A DNA stretch of 64,000 bases, from contig NZ_FTOJ01000001.1 in NCBI RefSeq assembly GCF_900156685.1, forward strand, positions 558,001-622,000, read 5' to 3'. Of this stretch, positions 55,473 through 64,000 are shown piece by piece. The stretch is from Chryseobacterium piscicola (GTDB taxonomy: Bacteria > Bacteroidota > Bacteroidia > Flavobacteriales > Weeksellaceae). The notes below the pieces were generated by a model. That model was not told the DNA's origin, searched no databases, and saw only the letters and a list, made by a program, of their open reading frames with translations. Every line of letters begins with the position of its first letter. Position 1 is the stretch's first letter. Position numbers and translations under genes: made by a program.

Positions 55473-55545
55473 GCCAGATGGATGTAATACTCCATTTGGC
55501 TATTGTTAAAAAATAAATAGTTCAAATGAAATCACTGATTTCATT
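55473..55545 (+). promoter_or_regulatory. Two hairpins between infA and rpmJ
   Basis: GCCAGATGGA (55473-55482) pairs with TCCATTTGGC (55491-55500), one G-T. AATGAAATC (55525-55533) pairs perfectly with GATTTCATT (55537-55545). Neither has a long T tail, so they are more likely regulatory or processing stems than terminators. Confidence 0.45.
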
Positions 55546-55574
55546 CGGCTTTATTAAAAAACAAATATTTTCAA

Positions 55575-55691
55575 ATGAAAGTTAGAGCATCAATTAAAAA
55601 AAGAAGTGCTGATTGCAAAATAGTACGTAGAAAAGGTGTACTGTTTGTAATCAACAAGAAAAACCCAAAATTTAAACAAAGACAAGGTTAA
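55575..55691 (+). CDS. rpmJ: 50S ribosomal protein L36
   Basis: A 38-aa protein: [20 protein letters not shown] then [18 protein letters not shown]. It is the zinc-free form: three of the four usual Zn ligands (two Cys and the His) are replaced, leaving one cysteine. It lies before rpsM as usual. Confidence 0.95.
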   Translation: MKVRASIKKRSADCKIVRRKGVLFVINKKNPKFKQRQG

Positions 55692-55700
55692 CATTAAATT

Positions 55701-56078
55701 ATGGCGAGAATCTCAGGTATTGATTTACCAAAAAACAAAAGAGGAGTTATCGGTTTAACTTACATCTATGGAGTAGGAAGAAGTACATCTTCTGAAATCC
55801 TTAAGAACGCCGGTATCAGCGAAGACAAAAAAGTCAACGAATGGAATGACGATGAATTGGCTGCAATCAGAAATTATATCTCAGAAAACATCAAAGTAGA
55901 AGGAGAGCTTAGATCTGAAGTGCAATTGAACATTAAGCGATTAATGGACATAGGATGCCAACGAGGAATACGTCACAGACTTGGATTACCTTTAAGAGGC
56001 CAGAGAACGAAAAACAACTCTAGAACACGAAAAGGAAAGAGAAAAACTGTTGCTAACAAGAAAAAAGCTAGTAAATAA
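55701..56078 (+). CDS. rpsM: 30S ribosomal protein S13
   Basis: A 125-aa head protein contacting the P-site t[43 protein letters not shown]. Start of the alpha portion. Confidence 0.97.
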   Translation: MARISGIDLPKNKRGVIGLTYIYGVGRSTSSEILKNAGISEDKKVNEWNDDELAAIRNYISENIKVEGELRSEVQLNIKRLMDIGCQRGIRHRLGLPLRGQRTKNNSRTRKGKRKTVANKKKASK

Positions 56079-56090
56079 TCGTTAGGAATT

Positions 56091-56480
56091 ATGGCAAAAC
56101 AAACTAAAGTAGTTAAAAAAAGAAAAGTAAAAGTTGAGGCTATTGGTGAAGCGCATATTCAGGCTTCTTTCAATAACATCATCATTTCTTTAACAAATAA
56201 AAACGGAGAGGTAATCTCTTGGGCTTCTGCCGGTAAAATGGGTTTCAGAGGTTCTAAAAAGAATACTCCTTTTGCTGCTCAAATGGCAGCTGAAAATTGC
56301 TCTGCTGTAGCTCACGAGGCTGGTCTTAGAAGAGTAAAGGTGTTTGTGAAAGGTCCAGGTGCAGGTAGAGAATCTGCTATCAGATCAATTCACAATTCAG
56401 GAATTGAAGTTAGCGAAATCGTTGATGTGACTCCTATGCCGCACAACGGATGTAGACCACCAAAAAGAAGAAGAGTTTAA
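56091..56480 (+). CDS. rpsK: 30S ribosomal protein S11
   Basis: A 129-aa platform protein: [58 protein letters not shown]. Confidence 0.97.
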   Translation: MAKQTKVVKKRKVKVEAIGEAHIQASFNNIIISLTNKNGEVISWASAGKMGFRGSKKNTPFAAQMAAENCSAVAHEAGLRRVKVFVKGPGAGRESAIRSIHNSGIEVSEIVDVTPMPHNGCRPPKRRRV

Positions 56481-56499
56481 TTTTTAGAATTTACCCATT

Positions 56500-57108
56500 A
56501 TGGCAAGATATATTGGACCTAAAACTAAGATTGCTAGAAAGTTTGGTGCTGCAATCTACGGAGATGATAAAAACTTCGAGAAAAGAAAAAACCAACCGCC
56601 AGGACAACATGGTCCTAACAAAAGAAGAGGAGCAAAAAAATCTGAATACGCTGTCCAGTTGATGGAAAAGCAGAAAGCTAAATATACTTACGGTATTTTA
56701 GAAAGACAATTTGCAAACCTATTCGAAAAAGCACACAGAAGTAAAGGTGTTACAGGTGAAGTTCTATTGCAACTTTGCGAATCAAGATTGGATAACGTTG
56801 TTTACAGATTAGGTTTTGCTAAAACAAGATCTGGAGCTAGACAGTTGACTTCACACAGACACGTAACAGTGAATGGTGAAATCCTGAATATTCCATCTTA
56901 TTTGGTAAAAGCTGGTGATGTAATCGCTATTAGAGAAAAATCTAAATCTCTTGAAGTTGTTGCTGATGCTTTGGCATCAAAAGCAAACTATGAGTGGTTA
57001 CAATTCAACGATGAGAAGAAAGAAGGTACCTTCATTACTGCTCCTGAGAGAATCCAAATTCCGGAAGACATCAAGGAACAGCTTATCGTCGAACTTTACT
57101 CTAAATAA
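56500..57108 (+). CDS. rpsD: 30S ribosomal protein S4
   Basis: A 202-aa assembly initiator with S4 RNA-binding domain: [60 protein letters not shown]. Confidence 0.97.
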   Translation: MARYIGPKTKIARKFGAAIYGDDKNFEKRKNQPPGQHGPNKRRGAKKSEYAVQLMEKQKAKYTYGILERQFANLFEKAHRSKGVTGEVLLQLCESRLDNVVYRLGFAKTRSGARQLTSHRHVTVNGEILNIPSYLVKAGDVIAIREKSKSLEVVADALASKANYEWLQFNDEKKEGTFITAPERIQIPEDIKEQLIVELYSK

Positions 57109-57140
57109 TTTTTAATCAAATTTTTGCTCAACCCAATAAT

Positions 57141-58136
57141 ATGGCAATTTTACAATTCATAAAACCCGATAAAGTAATCCTACTTAACTCTGATGAATTT
57201 AAAGGTCAATTCGAATTCAGACCTCTAGAACCAGGTTTCGGGCTTACAATCGGTAATGCTTTGAGAAGAGTGTTGCTTTCTTCTCTGGAAGGATACGCTA
57301 TTTCATCTATCAAAATAGAAGGTGTAGAGCACGAATTTTCAACTATTCCGGGAGTAATCGAAGATGTTACCGAAATCATTCTTAACCTTAAACAGGTAAG
57401 ATTAAAAGCTACGACAGAAAACCAAGCTAATGAGCAGGTAGTTGCTAAAGTGTCGGGGCAAACGGTTATTACTGCAGGAGACTTAGGTAAATCGATGAGC
57501 GGTTTCGAGGTTTTAAACCCGGAATTGGTAATCTGTAACCTAAACTCTGATGTTTCTTTTGAAATTACTATTAATGTAGATAAAGGAAGAGGTTATGTTC
57601 CTTCAGAACAAAACAAATCAAACAATGCTCCTGTAGGAACTATTGCTATTGATTCTATCTTTACACCTATCAAAAAAGTACAGTATAGTATTGAAAATTA
57701 CCGTGTAGAGCAAAAAACAGACTACGAAAAATTAGTATTAGATATAGAAACAGATGGCTCTATAAGCCCTCAAAATGCATTAACTGAAGCTTCGAAGATA
57801 TTAATTTATCACTTCATGTTGTTCTCTGATGAGAGAATCACATTGGAAACGGAAGCTGTGAAAGCATCTATCCAATACGATGAGGAAACTCTTCACACAA
57901 GACAATTACTTAAGTCTAAATTAGCAGATATGGATCTTTCTGTAAGAGCCCTAAACTGTCTGAAAGCAGCTGAAGTAGAAACTCTTGGAGAATTGGTTTC
58001 TTACAGTAAGTCTGATTTGATGAAATTCAGAAATTTTGGTAAAAAATCTTTGACAGAACTAGAAGAATTGGTGCATTCAAAAGGTCTTAACTTCGGTTTC
58101 GACGTTGCAAAATATAAATTAGACGCTGATAATTAA
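57141..58136 (+). CDS. rpoA: DNA-directed RNA polymerase subunit alpha
   Basis: A 331-aa subunit. The N-terminal assembly domain includes [20 protein letters not shown] and [17 protein letters not shown]. The C-terminal domain (about 255-331) binds UP elements and activators, with [20 protein letters not shown] and [12 protein letters not shown]. Full length. Confidence 0.98.
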   Translation: MAILQFIKPDKVILLNSDEFKGQFEFRPLEPGFGLTIGNALRRVLLSSLEGYAISSIKIEGVEHEFSTIPGVIEDVTEIILNLKQVRLKATTENQANEQVVAKVSGQTVITAGDLGKSMSGFEVLNPELVICNLNSDVSFEITINVDKGRGYVPSEQNKSNNAPVGTIAIDSIFTPIKKVQYSIENYRVEQKTDYEKLVLDIETDGSISPQNALTEASKILIYHFMLFSDERITLETEAVKASIQYDEETLHTRQLLKSKLADMDLSVRALNCLKAAEVETLGELVSYSKSDLMKFRNFGKKSLTELEELVHSKGLNFGFDVAKYKLDADN

Positions 58137-58142
58137 ATAATA

Positions 58143-58661
58143 ATGAGACACGGTAAAAAATTCAATCACTTAGGAAGAACTTCTTCTCACAGAAGCGCGT
58201 TACTTTCTAATATGGCTTGTTCTCTAATTGAGCATAAGAGAATCAACACTACTGTAGCTAAAGCTAAAGCTTTAAGAGTATATGTTGAACCTCTATTAAC
58301 AAAGGCAAAAGAAGATACTACACACAATAGAAGAATTGTTTTTTCATATCTTCAAAGTAAAGAGGCTGTTACTGAACTTTTCAGATCAGTAGCTCCTAAA
58401 ATCGCTGAAAGAAACGGTGGATATACAAGAATCATCAAAACTGGTTTCAGAAAAGGTGATGCTGCTGACATGGCTCTTATCGAGCTTGTTGATTTCAACG
58501 AACTTTACAATCCTAATGCTGAGGAGAAAAAGACGACAAGAAGAAGTAGAAGATCTACTACTGCAAAAGTAGCTGTAGAAGCTGCTCCTGTAGCAGAAGA
58601 AAAAGTTGAAGAGCCTAAGGCTGAATCAACTGATTCTACTGAAGAAAAAGCTGGAGAATAA
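58143..58661 (+). CDS. rplQ: 50S ribosomal protein L17 with acidic C-terminal tail
   Basis: A 172-aa protein. The L17 core ([20 protein letters not shown] to about 122) is followed by about 45 residues rich in Glu, Ala and Lys ([19 protein letters not shown]), absent from the 127-aa E. coli protein but usual in Bacteroidota. Last gene of the ribosomal cluster. Confidence 0.96.
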   Translation: MRHGKKFNHLGRTSSHRSALLSNMACSLIEHKRINTTVAKAKALRVYVEPLLTKAKEDTTHNRRIVFSYLQSKEAVTELFRSVAPKIAERNGGYTRIIKTGFRKGDAADMALIELVDFNELYNPNAEEKKTTRRSRRSTTAKVAVEAAPVAEEKVEEPKAESTDSTEEKAGE

Positions 58662-58682
58662 TATTCTTACAGATAAATATAA

Positions 58683-58714
58683 AAAACCGTTCAGATTTCT
58701 GAACGGTTTTTTTG
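58683..58714. terminator. Terminator of the ribosomal gene cluster
   Basis: Twelve-base arms AAAACCGTTCAG (58683-58694) and CTGAACGGTTTT (58699-58710), 4-base loop, then TTT. It lies between convergent genes and can serve both. Confidence 0.9.
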
Positions 58715-58718
58715 TGCT

Positions 58719-59135
58719 TTATAGTTTACCTTTTACCAATTCGATTATGTTGTTCCCTTGATGTAAGATCAGACTGTCTCCTTTTACCTTGGCTTTCATA
58801 TCGCCTTTTTCGTAAGTAGTAATTTTACCATCAGAATTTACTTTATCTAGTTTGAAAGTCTTACCGTTGCTGCTTATTTCTACATCACTTGTTCCTGGCT
58901 CATAATCAAAAATAACTGTTACTGTACTTCCATCGGTTGCTTTATACTGGTAATTATTTCTTACAATTTTATTGCCGTCTGCATCCTTGTTATAAGAAAC
59001 ATTTTCATCAATCTCTCCGTTATCTGCTAGGAGAGTTCCGCTATTGTCGGTCTTTAAAATATTTTTGTTTCCTTCTTTACTGCAACTCTCAAATATTGCT
59101 GAGAAAATGATGATGGCTAAGGCTAGATTTTTCAT
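58719..59135 (-). CDS. Hypothetical lipoprotein, beta-rich
   Basis: A 138-aa lipoprotein (lipobox IFESC, C18). The mature part contains repeated short strands (YKATDGSTVTVIFDYEPG, VEISSNGKTFKLDKVNSDGK, ITTYEKGDMKAKVKGDSLIL), as in small beta-sandwich or lysozyme-inhibitor-like (MliC) domains. The MliC resemblance is only in pattern. Single gene. Confidence 0.8.
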   Translation of the reverse strand: MKNLALAIIIFSAIFESCSKEGNKNILKTDNSGTLLADNGEIDENVSYNKDADGNKIVRNNYQYKATDGSTVTVIFDYEPGTSDVEISSNGKTFKLDKVNSDGKITTYEKGDMKAKVKGDSLILHQGNNIIELVKGKL

Positions 59136-59567
59136 AGTATATTATTTAATTAAAAAATTCTGGTAATTCTCATTTTCGTGTTTAAATTTTAACTAATTTT
59201 AAGAAATAAAAACATTGTTGTCCGATAAAAATCGCAAACTAATTGATGAATCCTTTATTTTTTAGGATAAATTGACAGGTCGCTCCTCTGGAGCTTTGTT
59301 TTTCTCAGCTTTACTTTTTTTTATTAACAGTAAATCCCTATGGGATTAAATACAGCTCCATTAGGAGCAAACTGTTAATAGAAAGTGATCGTTATTAGAA
59401 GTTAAGCTCCTTAGGAGCGACATGTTAATTGTATTTTGGTTTTTATCGGACAACAATGAAACAAAAACTAAACCATTCCATAGAAACTCAAAAATTTTAA
59501 AATTACCCGAAAGTGTAATTGATTCTCTTCGGAATTCTGTCGAATTTTGTCTTTAAATAGCAACAGC
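59136..59567. other. Intergenic region holding a MITE-like element
   Basis: The 432-bp gap is largely filled by the element at 59213-59458. The remaining sequence is AT-rich. A TTTTG at 59545-59549 could be part of a promoter of the downstream response regulator, but the TA is missing. Confidence 0.5.
59213..59458. mobile_element. MITE-like element with perfect 19-bp terminal inverted repeats
   Basis: CATTGTTGTCCGATAAAAA (59213-59231) is the exact reverse complement of TTTTTATCGGACAACAATG (59440-59458). The 246-bp element encodes no protein. Inside are short palindromes (CTCCTCTGGAGC near 59283, CTCCATTAGGAGC near 59364, GCTCCTTAGGAGC near 59406), each next to a variant of GTTAATAG or GACATGTTAAT. 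This is the organisation of a non-autonomous element moved by a transposase in trans. A target duplication was not clear. Confidence 0.7.
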
Positions 59568-60200
59568 ATGAGTATTTCCATAGCCATAGTAGAAGACGAA
59601 AAAAACTACAACAATGCGTTGAAAAAGGTCATCGATTATCAGGTTGATATGAAGGTGATTGCCCAGTTCTTCGACGGAAAAAAGGCCCTAGAAAATCTTC
59701 CTGCCTACCATCCAGACGTTGTGATGATGGATATCCAACTTCAGGATATGCTTGGAATTGATATTATAGCGAAAATCAAAAAAGATCTGCCCAAAACGCA
59801 GTTTATTATGTGCACCAGCTTTGAAGACGACGAAAAGGTTTTCAATTCACTCAAAGCTGGCGCCACAGGCTATCTCATAAAAGGAGAAAGTATGGATAAA
59901 ATCTTATCTGCCATTCGGGATGTCTACAATGGCGGTGCCCCTATGAGTTTTTTAATTGCCCGAAAAGTTTTACATCATTTTGAAAGAAAAGTAGCCTCAC
60001 AAAACGATTGCGAAGAACTTACCATACGTGAAACCGAAATTGTTGAATTGCTTTCAGAAGGTCTTTTGTACAAAGAAATTGCAGACAAGATTTTCATCAG
60101 CATTGACACTGTGAAAAAGCACGTCGGAAATATTTACAGAAAACTCCATGTTAATAACAAAGTGGAAGCTATTAATAAATTTAACCATTTTAAAAACTAA
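59568..60200 (+). CDS. NarL/FixJ-type response regulator (LuxR HTH)
   Basis: A 210-aa regulator. The receiver domain carries VEDE at 8-11, phosphoacceptor D55 (VVMMDIQLQD) and the conserved threonine/lysine positions (CTSFEDD; GYLIKGES). The C-terminal LuxR HTH is at about 143-205 (ELTIRETEIVELLSEGLLYK, TVKKHVGNIYRKL). ATG 59568 was chosen over TTG 59547, which adds seven residues before the receiver. First gene of an operon with a lipoprotein, a membrane protein and the kinase that presumably phosphorylates it. Confidence 0.93.
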   Translation: MSISIAIVEDEKNYNNALKKVIDYQVDMKVIAQFFDGKKALENLPAYHPDVVMMDIQLQDMLGIDIIAKIKKDLPKTQFIMCTSFEDDEKVFNSLKAGATGYLIKGESMDKILSAIRDVYNGGAPMSFLIARKVLHHFERKVASQNDCEELTIRETEIVELLSEGLLYKEIADKIFISIDTVKKHVGNIYRKLHVNNKVEAINKFNHFKN

Positions 60201-60205
60201 GAATT

Positions 60206-60913
60206 ATGAAAGCAAAAATTTTTTATTATTTTGTCGTTACGTTATTGTTTGTTCAGTGCAAGAAAGGAGAATCAACTTTCAGTAAAGTAAATGATACGTT
60301 AGGTGAAAATTTATCGGATAGCAATCAGGTGAATTCTAACAGTACCAAAGATGGCATATTAACTTTTGAGAAGTTGCCAAAGGAGGAATATGAAACTTAT
60401 ATTGTAAAGTACGATAAAATTTTTAAGAATACAGATTTGAAAAGAAAAGGATTCTTAATTAATAAAGCATCGTTTGACAGCGTAGTTAAAAACGTTATTG
60501 GTAAAAAGGACTTTTTAGATATTTATTTTATAATTGATGATTTGGGAGAAAGAAATATTGTCTTCAATTTCACTAATCAAGTAGATATTGTACCCAAATA
60601 TAAATTCGATACTAGTGATGAACAGTATACTTTAGACAAAGGCATTTTAAAAAGAAACGACTCTTTTGAATTAGAACAACATGTAAAAAAATATATTGAT
60701 GGATACCAAAGTTTAGATGCTGTTAAACAAAACCTACAAGGCGGTAAACTTACCATTCTAAGCAGAGATAAAGTTAGAAATATTTCAAATTACGCTACGG
60801 ATTTCACCTTAGAGGAGATAGTGAATAATCAGAGTAAAATAGCATTAGCATTTAAAGTTATTAATGAAAATGGCGAAACTGAATTTTACAACCGTGGACA
60901 GCAATGGCCTTAG
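60206..60913 (+). CDS. Hypothetical lipoprotein in a two-component operon
   Basis: A 235-aa lipoprotein (lipobox LFVQC, C18, followed by KKGES). The mature protein is lysine-rich and mixed alpha/beta, with no known motif. It begins 5 bp after the response regulator and overlaps the next gene by 10 bp. It may sense or bind an envelope signal for the kinase; this rests on position only. Confidence 0.8.
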   Translation: MKAKIFYYFVVTLLFVQCKKGESTFSKVNDTLGENLSDSNQVNSNSTKDGILTFEKLPKEEYETYIVKYDKIFKNTDLKRKGFLINKASFDSVVKNVIGKKDFLDIYFIIDDLGERNIVFNFTNQVDIVPKYKFDTSDEQYTLDKGILKRNDSFELEQHVKKYIDGYQSLDAVKQNLQGGKLTILSRDKVRNISNYATDFTLEEIVNNQSKIALAFKVINENGETEFYNRGQQWP

Positions 60914-61533
60914 ATTTATTAATACATTTATACTATACAATTCTAATCATTCTTGTGGCTCTGTCTGTGGTAAAATACACTGCAGGCATAGAAAATAATT
61001 ATTTATATCTTAATTTTGTCATTATTTTTTTGATAGAATGTATTGTATATTTCTCAGTACCCGTATTTAAAAAAAACTTTACAGGTTTATATTTTTTACT
61101 TGATTTGCTTAATGTGATCTATGTATATTACTTTTTTCAAGTTCATTTTAAACAAAGTAAAGTGTTATTATTTTATGGTATTGCTTCTATTGGTATGATT
61201 TTACTCTTTAACAAATACAGTTTTTCTCAATACAGCGATTTTTGTGGTATTGTGAGCTGTTTTTATGTTATTACAGTTTGCTTAACGGGTTTTTATTTAA
61301 TTGTTCAGAATGCTTCGCATTCAACAAAGAATATACAAGATATCCCTTTTTTTTGGTTCGGTCTTGCTATGCTAGTTTGGAGTATCATGTATCTTTTTAG
61401 GACGATACCTCGCTTCTACTTTCAGGATCAGGACAAAGAATTTATGCAAAGTCTACGGATTTTTTTTGCATGCATAAACCTACTGACTTACGTAGTTTTT
61501 TTAAAATTATTATCTCTCTATAAAAAGGAATGA
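60904..61533 (+). CDS. Multi-spanning membrane protein in a two-component operon
   Basis: A 209-aa protein with six or seven hydrophobic segments (about 5-24, 34-53, 62-82, 88-106, 113-135, 150-170, 183-203) joined by short loops. No domain recognised. This resembles the 7-helix sensor modules that are often fused to kinases in Bacteroidota, here as a separate polypeptide. Overlaps its neighbours by 10 and 4 bp, so it is coupled to both. Confidence 0.8.
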   Translation: MALDLLIHLYYTILIILVALSVVKYTAGIENNYLYLNFVIIFLIECIVYFSVPVFKKNFTGLYFLLDLLNVIYVYYFFQVHFKQSKVLLFYGIASIGMILLFNKYSFSQYSDFCGIVSCFYVITVCLTGFYLIVQNASHSTKNIQDIPFFWFGLAMLVWSIMYLFRTIPRFYFQDQDKEFMQSLRIFFACINLLTYVVFLKLLSLYKKE

Positions 61534-62324
61534 TTACATTTTTATACCTTGATAAATCAGTAATAACGTTATACATATCGGCAGTTATGCTTGTAATGAT
61601 ATTACTCTTATTTGTTTTATTTACAGTAGTAACTTATAAAAGAAAACAGCTGATTTCTTTAAAAGAAAGCCAACTCAGAGAATCCGAACACCAAAACCAA
61701 CTCCTCCAAAAAGAATTAGAAAAACAAAAACTCATTGAGATGGAACGCGAGCGTATCTCCCACGATATGCACGACGACCTTGGTGCAGGAATTTCAGCAT
61801 TAAAACTTCAGGCAGAATTTCTAAAGCAAAAGGCTAAAGATGAGGATTTAATTACCGATATTAATGAGCTTTTAAAAACCTCAGAAGAAATGAACATTTC
61901 TATGCGAGAAATGCTCTGGAGCCTCAATTCAGGAAATGATACCATAGGAAGTTTTGTAGAGTATGCTAAAATGTATGCATTCAATTTTCTGAAAAAGACA
62001 AATATTGAACTCATCACAGAAGTTAATGGTATTGTTTCAGAAACAATGCTTACCACAGATCAGAGAAGGAATCTTTTTCTATGCCTGAAAGAAGCGCTGA
62101 ACAATGCTTACAAACACAGCCAATCCAATAAACTAAAATTATCGTTTATTCAAAAAAATAAAGAATTTATGATGAAAATTTCCGATAATGGTATCGGAAT
62201 AAATGAAACAAATTCAGATGGCAACGGGCTTCGAAATATGAAACGAAGAATGCAGGAACAAAACGGTCATTGCGAGGTGACGACTGAAAACGGAACGCAT
62301 TTATTTTTTAAAGTAGAATTATAA
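61530..62324 (+). CDS. Sensor histidine kinase (HisKA_3 type)
   Basis: A 264-aa kinase. One N-terminal membrane helix (about 12-35) leads by a coiled coil to HisKA_3 with phosphoacceptor H78 (ERERISHDMHDDLGAG). The HATPase domain has NLFLCLKEALNNAYKHS, DNGIGI and GNGLRNMKRRM. It lacks an extracytoplasmic sensor of its own; the upstream membrane protein probably provides it. Its partner is the LuxR-type regulator of the same operon. A terminator follows. Confidence 0.93.
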   Translation: MITFLYLDKSVITLYISAVMLVMILLLFVLFTVVTYKRKQLISLKESQLRESEHQNQLLQKELEKQKLIEMERERISHDMHDDLGAGISALKLQAEFLKQKAKDEDLITDINELLKTSEEMNISMREMLWSLNSGNDTIGSFVEYAKMYAFNFLKKTNIELITEVNGIVSETMLTTDQRRNLFLCLKEALNNAYKHSQSNKLKLSFIQKNKEFMMKISDNGIGINETNSDGNGLRNMKRRMQEQNGHCEVTTENGTHLFFKVEL

Positions 62325-62346
62325 AAAAAAAAACGAAATTTTTATG

Positions 62347-62378
62347 ACAGCATCATTTTTAGGGTGCTGTTTTTTTTG
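62347..62378 (+). terminator. Terminator of the two-component operon
   Basis: ACAGCATC (62347-62354) pairs with GGTGCTGT (62363-62370) with one G-T, then eight T. Confidence 0.8.
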
Positions 62379-62462
62379 TGCTTAAAAGTACCCGTTTGGG
62401 TAATAGACTGGTGTTGTTTTTAAATGGAAATTTGAAGTATAAAAACTTTAAAAACTGTAACC

Positions 62463-64000
62463 ATGAAAACTAAAATTATTTTCTGTTTAATAGTGCTTAC
62501 TTGCATTAAAATGTTTTCTCAGGAGAACGATTCTATTGTTTATGATTTTTCAAAGGGTGTTTTTGAAAAAAATAATATAAGCCCTCAGTTTGGGAAATCT
62601 GTGGTATTTAAAATTAAGAATATAAATAGGATTTTTTATAGTCCAAACGTAAAGGGTTTAATAGGAGAAGTAGTGGATGAAACTATTGGTTTGAATGCTC
62701 CCAAAACAACAAAAAACTCAGAAAATCCGGTACCAAATTCTGAGAATATAGAGTCTGAAATTATAGATAAAGAAAGCAAATATAATTTTAAGCTTAACGC
62801 AATATCGCCTCAAGATGAAATTAAATTTGGTGAAAATATAATGTTAAATAAAAAATTTGAATACATTCCAGAAAGTACAAAATCCGAAAAGAATTTGTAC
62901 AAGGAGTACAAAAAGAAATTATCAGCATTGTCTATTAGACTGCAGACTTATGTTTATATCATCAATAAATTGAATGGTAGTTATACCAATTATTTGGAGA
63001 AAATTAATACACCAGATTTAACATATTCAGTTTATAAAAAGATATATGATGATTCAAATATCCCAAATAATATTCCAAATAATTCGTTTGAAACATCGGT
63101 AATTTTGAATGCAGCTGGGCATACTGATAAATATGTTATTTTAAACAAATATTTTTTGTGTAAAACTGAATTTAAAGACTTCCTCAGCTCTACAGAACTC
63201 CAAGATATTATTTCGGAATTTGACAATGTCCAGAATAAATTTGCTTCTGATAATATTAGAAAGGAAATTGATGATTGGAAAAACTACATTTCCAAGACCG
63301 ATGAAGATATATCTAAAATGAATTTACACCAAAAACTAAATTATGTAGAAATCGTCAACAGAATTTTATTAAATAAAAATTCATACGAATACATTTCAGA
63401 GCCAATACAAGCATATGGCGATTATTTAAGTTTCGACATTGATATTAAGGAAAAGAAAAAAGTAGAAAATGATTATATTATTTTTAATTCTAGTAGGAAG
63501 TTTTCTTATAAGGAGTTTGTAACAGGAGGTATGAGGTTAGATTTTGGTGTTGGAGTAAGTTTGGATTTCGGACATAGAGACCAGAAATACAGTATAAATG
63601 ACGATACTTTCGGCAATAAATATCTTTTAGAAAGTACAAAAAATGACTATACTCCAAAGCTTGTAGGTCTTTTGCATGCTAGTAGAAGAAGTAGCAACAG
63701 TGTCGCATTTGGTTTTTCTCTCGGGACAGCATTAGATGTAGCAAATTTTGATATTAGCTCAATCTATCTTGGGCCAAGTTTGCTTTGGGGTAGAGCAGAT
63801 AAGATAATTTTTACAGCTGGTCCTTCTTTTAGAAAGATAAATCAACTAAACCCTCAATTTGAAAAATATATTAAACAGGAAGCATTACCTTCAAATTTTG
63901 ACCTTGATGAATCTAAGTATGTAGATAATTATAAAATAGGGTTTTTCTTCTCCATCACCTACAATTTAACAAATACACAAAGAGGTAAATTTTTACAAGT
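62463..64000 (+). CDS. Large secreted protein, probable outer-membrane barrel at its C-terminus (partial)
   Basis: A frame of 512 codons open to the right edge. The signal peptide is MKTKIIFCLIVLTCIKMFSQ. The region to about 330 is charged and mostly helical. From about 340 amphipathic strands alternate (GGMRLDFGVGVSLDFGHRDQ, VAFGFSLGTALDVANFDISS, IYLGPSLLWGRADKIIFTAG), typical of a barrel, as in Bacteroidota outer-membrane proteins. The end is outside the window. No family recognised. It follows the two-component operon by 139 bp and is separated from it by a terminator. Confidence 0.8.
   Translation, partial: MKTKIIFCLIVLTCIKMFSQENDSIVYDFSKGVFEKNNISPQFGKSVVFKIKNINRIFYSPNVKGLIGEVVDETIGLNAPKTTKNSENPVPNSENIESEIIDKESKYNFKLNAISPQDEIKFGENIMLNKKFEYIPESTKSEKNLYKEYKKKLSALSIRLQTYVYIINKLNGSYTNYLEKINTPDLTYSVYKKIYDDSNIPNNIPNNSFETSVILNAAGHTDKYVILNKYFLCKTEFKDFLSSTELQDIISEFDNVQNKFASDNIRKEIDDWKNYISKTDEDISKMNLHQKLNYVEIVNRILLNKNSYEYISEPIQAYGDYLSFDIDIKEKKKVENDYIIFNSSRKFSYKEFVTGGMRLDFGVGVSLDFGHRDQKYSINDDTFGNKYLLESTKNDYTPKLVGLLHASRRSSNSVAFGFSLGTALDVANFDISSIYLGPSLLWGRADKIIFTAGPSFRKINQLNPQFEKYIKQEALPSNFDLDESKYVDNYKIGFFFSITYNLTNTQRGKFLQ

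Overview
The window is a chromosomal segment of a low-GC member of the Bacteroidota, most likely a Flavobacteriia/Weeksellaceae bacterium close to Chryseobacterium. The evidence is: promoters of the Bacteroidota type (TTTG, about 19 bases, TAnnTTTG) before several operons, weak or absent Shine-Dalgarno sequences, three GLPGLI-family secreted proteins, Bacteroidota forms of S3 and L17 with long C-terminal tails, many short lipoproteins, and a HAMP/PAS kinase plus NtrC-type regulator at the kdp locus. Genus placement is an inference from protein style, not from an alignment.

Layout. 1-1.8 kb: end of an outer-membrane protein gene, a small membrane protein, two identical tRNA-Glu genes, rpsT and a short hypothetical gene. 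2.3-13.4 kb: a complete high-affinity potassium uptake locus, made of a sigma-54-type response regulator, a 119-aa protein, four tiny membrane peptides (one is KdpF), kdpA, kdpB, kdpC, a porin-like barrel gene, a KdpD sensor lacking its kinase half, and a separate HAMP/PAS histidine kinase. No OmpR-type KdpE is present. 13.4-31.7 kb: a third tRNA-Glu and housekeeping or envelope genes (amidase, LptD, RidA, HtrA protease, TrhO, 5-formyl-THF cycloligase, RNA methyltransferase, RmuC, pncB, Dps), plus a divergent XRE regulator / small secreted protein / GLPGLI unit.

32.1-35.5 kb: the str operon rpsL-rpsG-fusA-rpsJ. 35.5-44.6 kb: a 9-kb accessory block that separates rpsJ from rplC. It holds a decayed copy of the small-protein/GLPGLI unit, an intact GLPGLI gene, a TPR/transmembrane/HTH regulator, a two-gene envelope operon and a decayed membrane-protein gene. 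44.6-58.7 kb: the rest of the S10-spc-alpha cluster from rplC to rplQ, including rpmD (53213) and rpmJ (55575), interrupted by a terminator and a new promoter between rpsN and rpsH.

58.7-64 kb: a lipoprotein, a 246-bp MITE-like element with perfect 19-bp terminal inverted repeats, an operon of LuxR-type response regulator, lipoprotein, multi-spanning membrane protein and HisKA_3 kinase, and the 5' part of a large secreted, probably barrel-ended protein that runs off the window.

The most interesting points are the split ribosomal superoperon with its decayed insert, the kdp locus wired to a sigma-54 activator with extra membrane peptides, the TrhO protein carrying a tail that resembles the C-terminal domain of U32 peptidases, and the paired-hairpin and MITE repeats. 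No CRISPR array, rRNA gene, integrase or intact insertion sequence was found.
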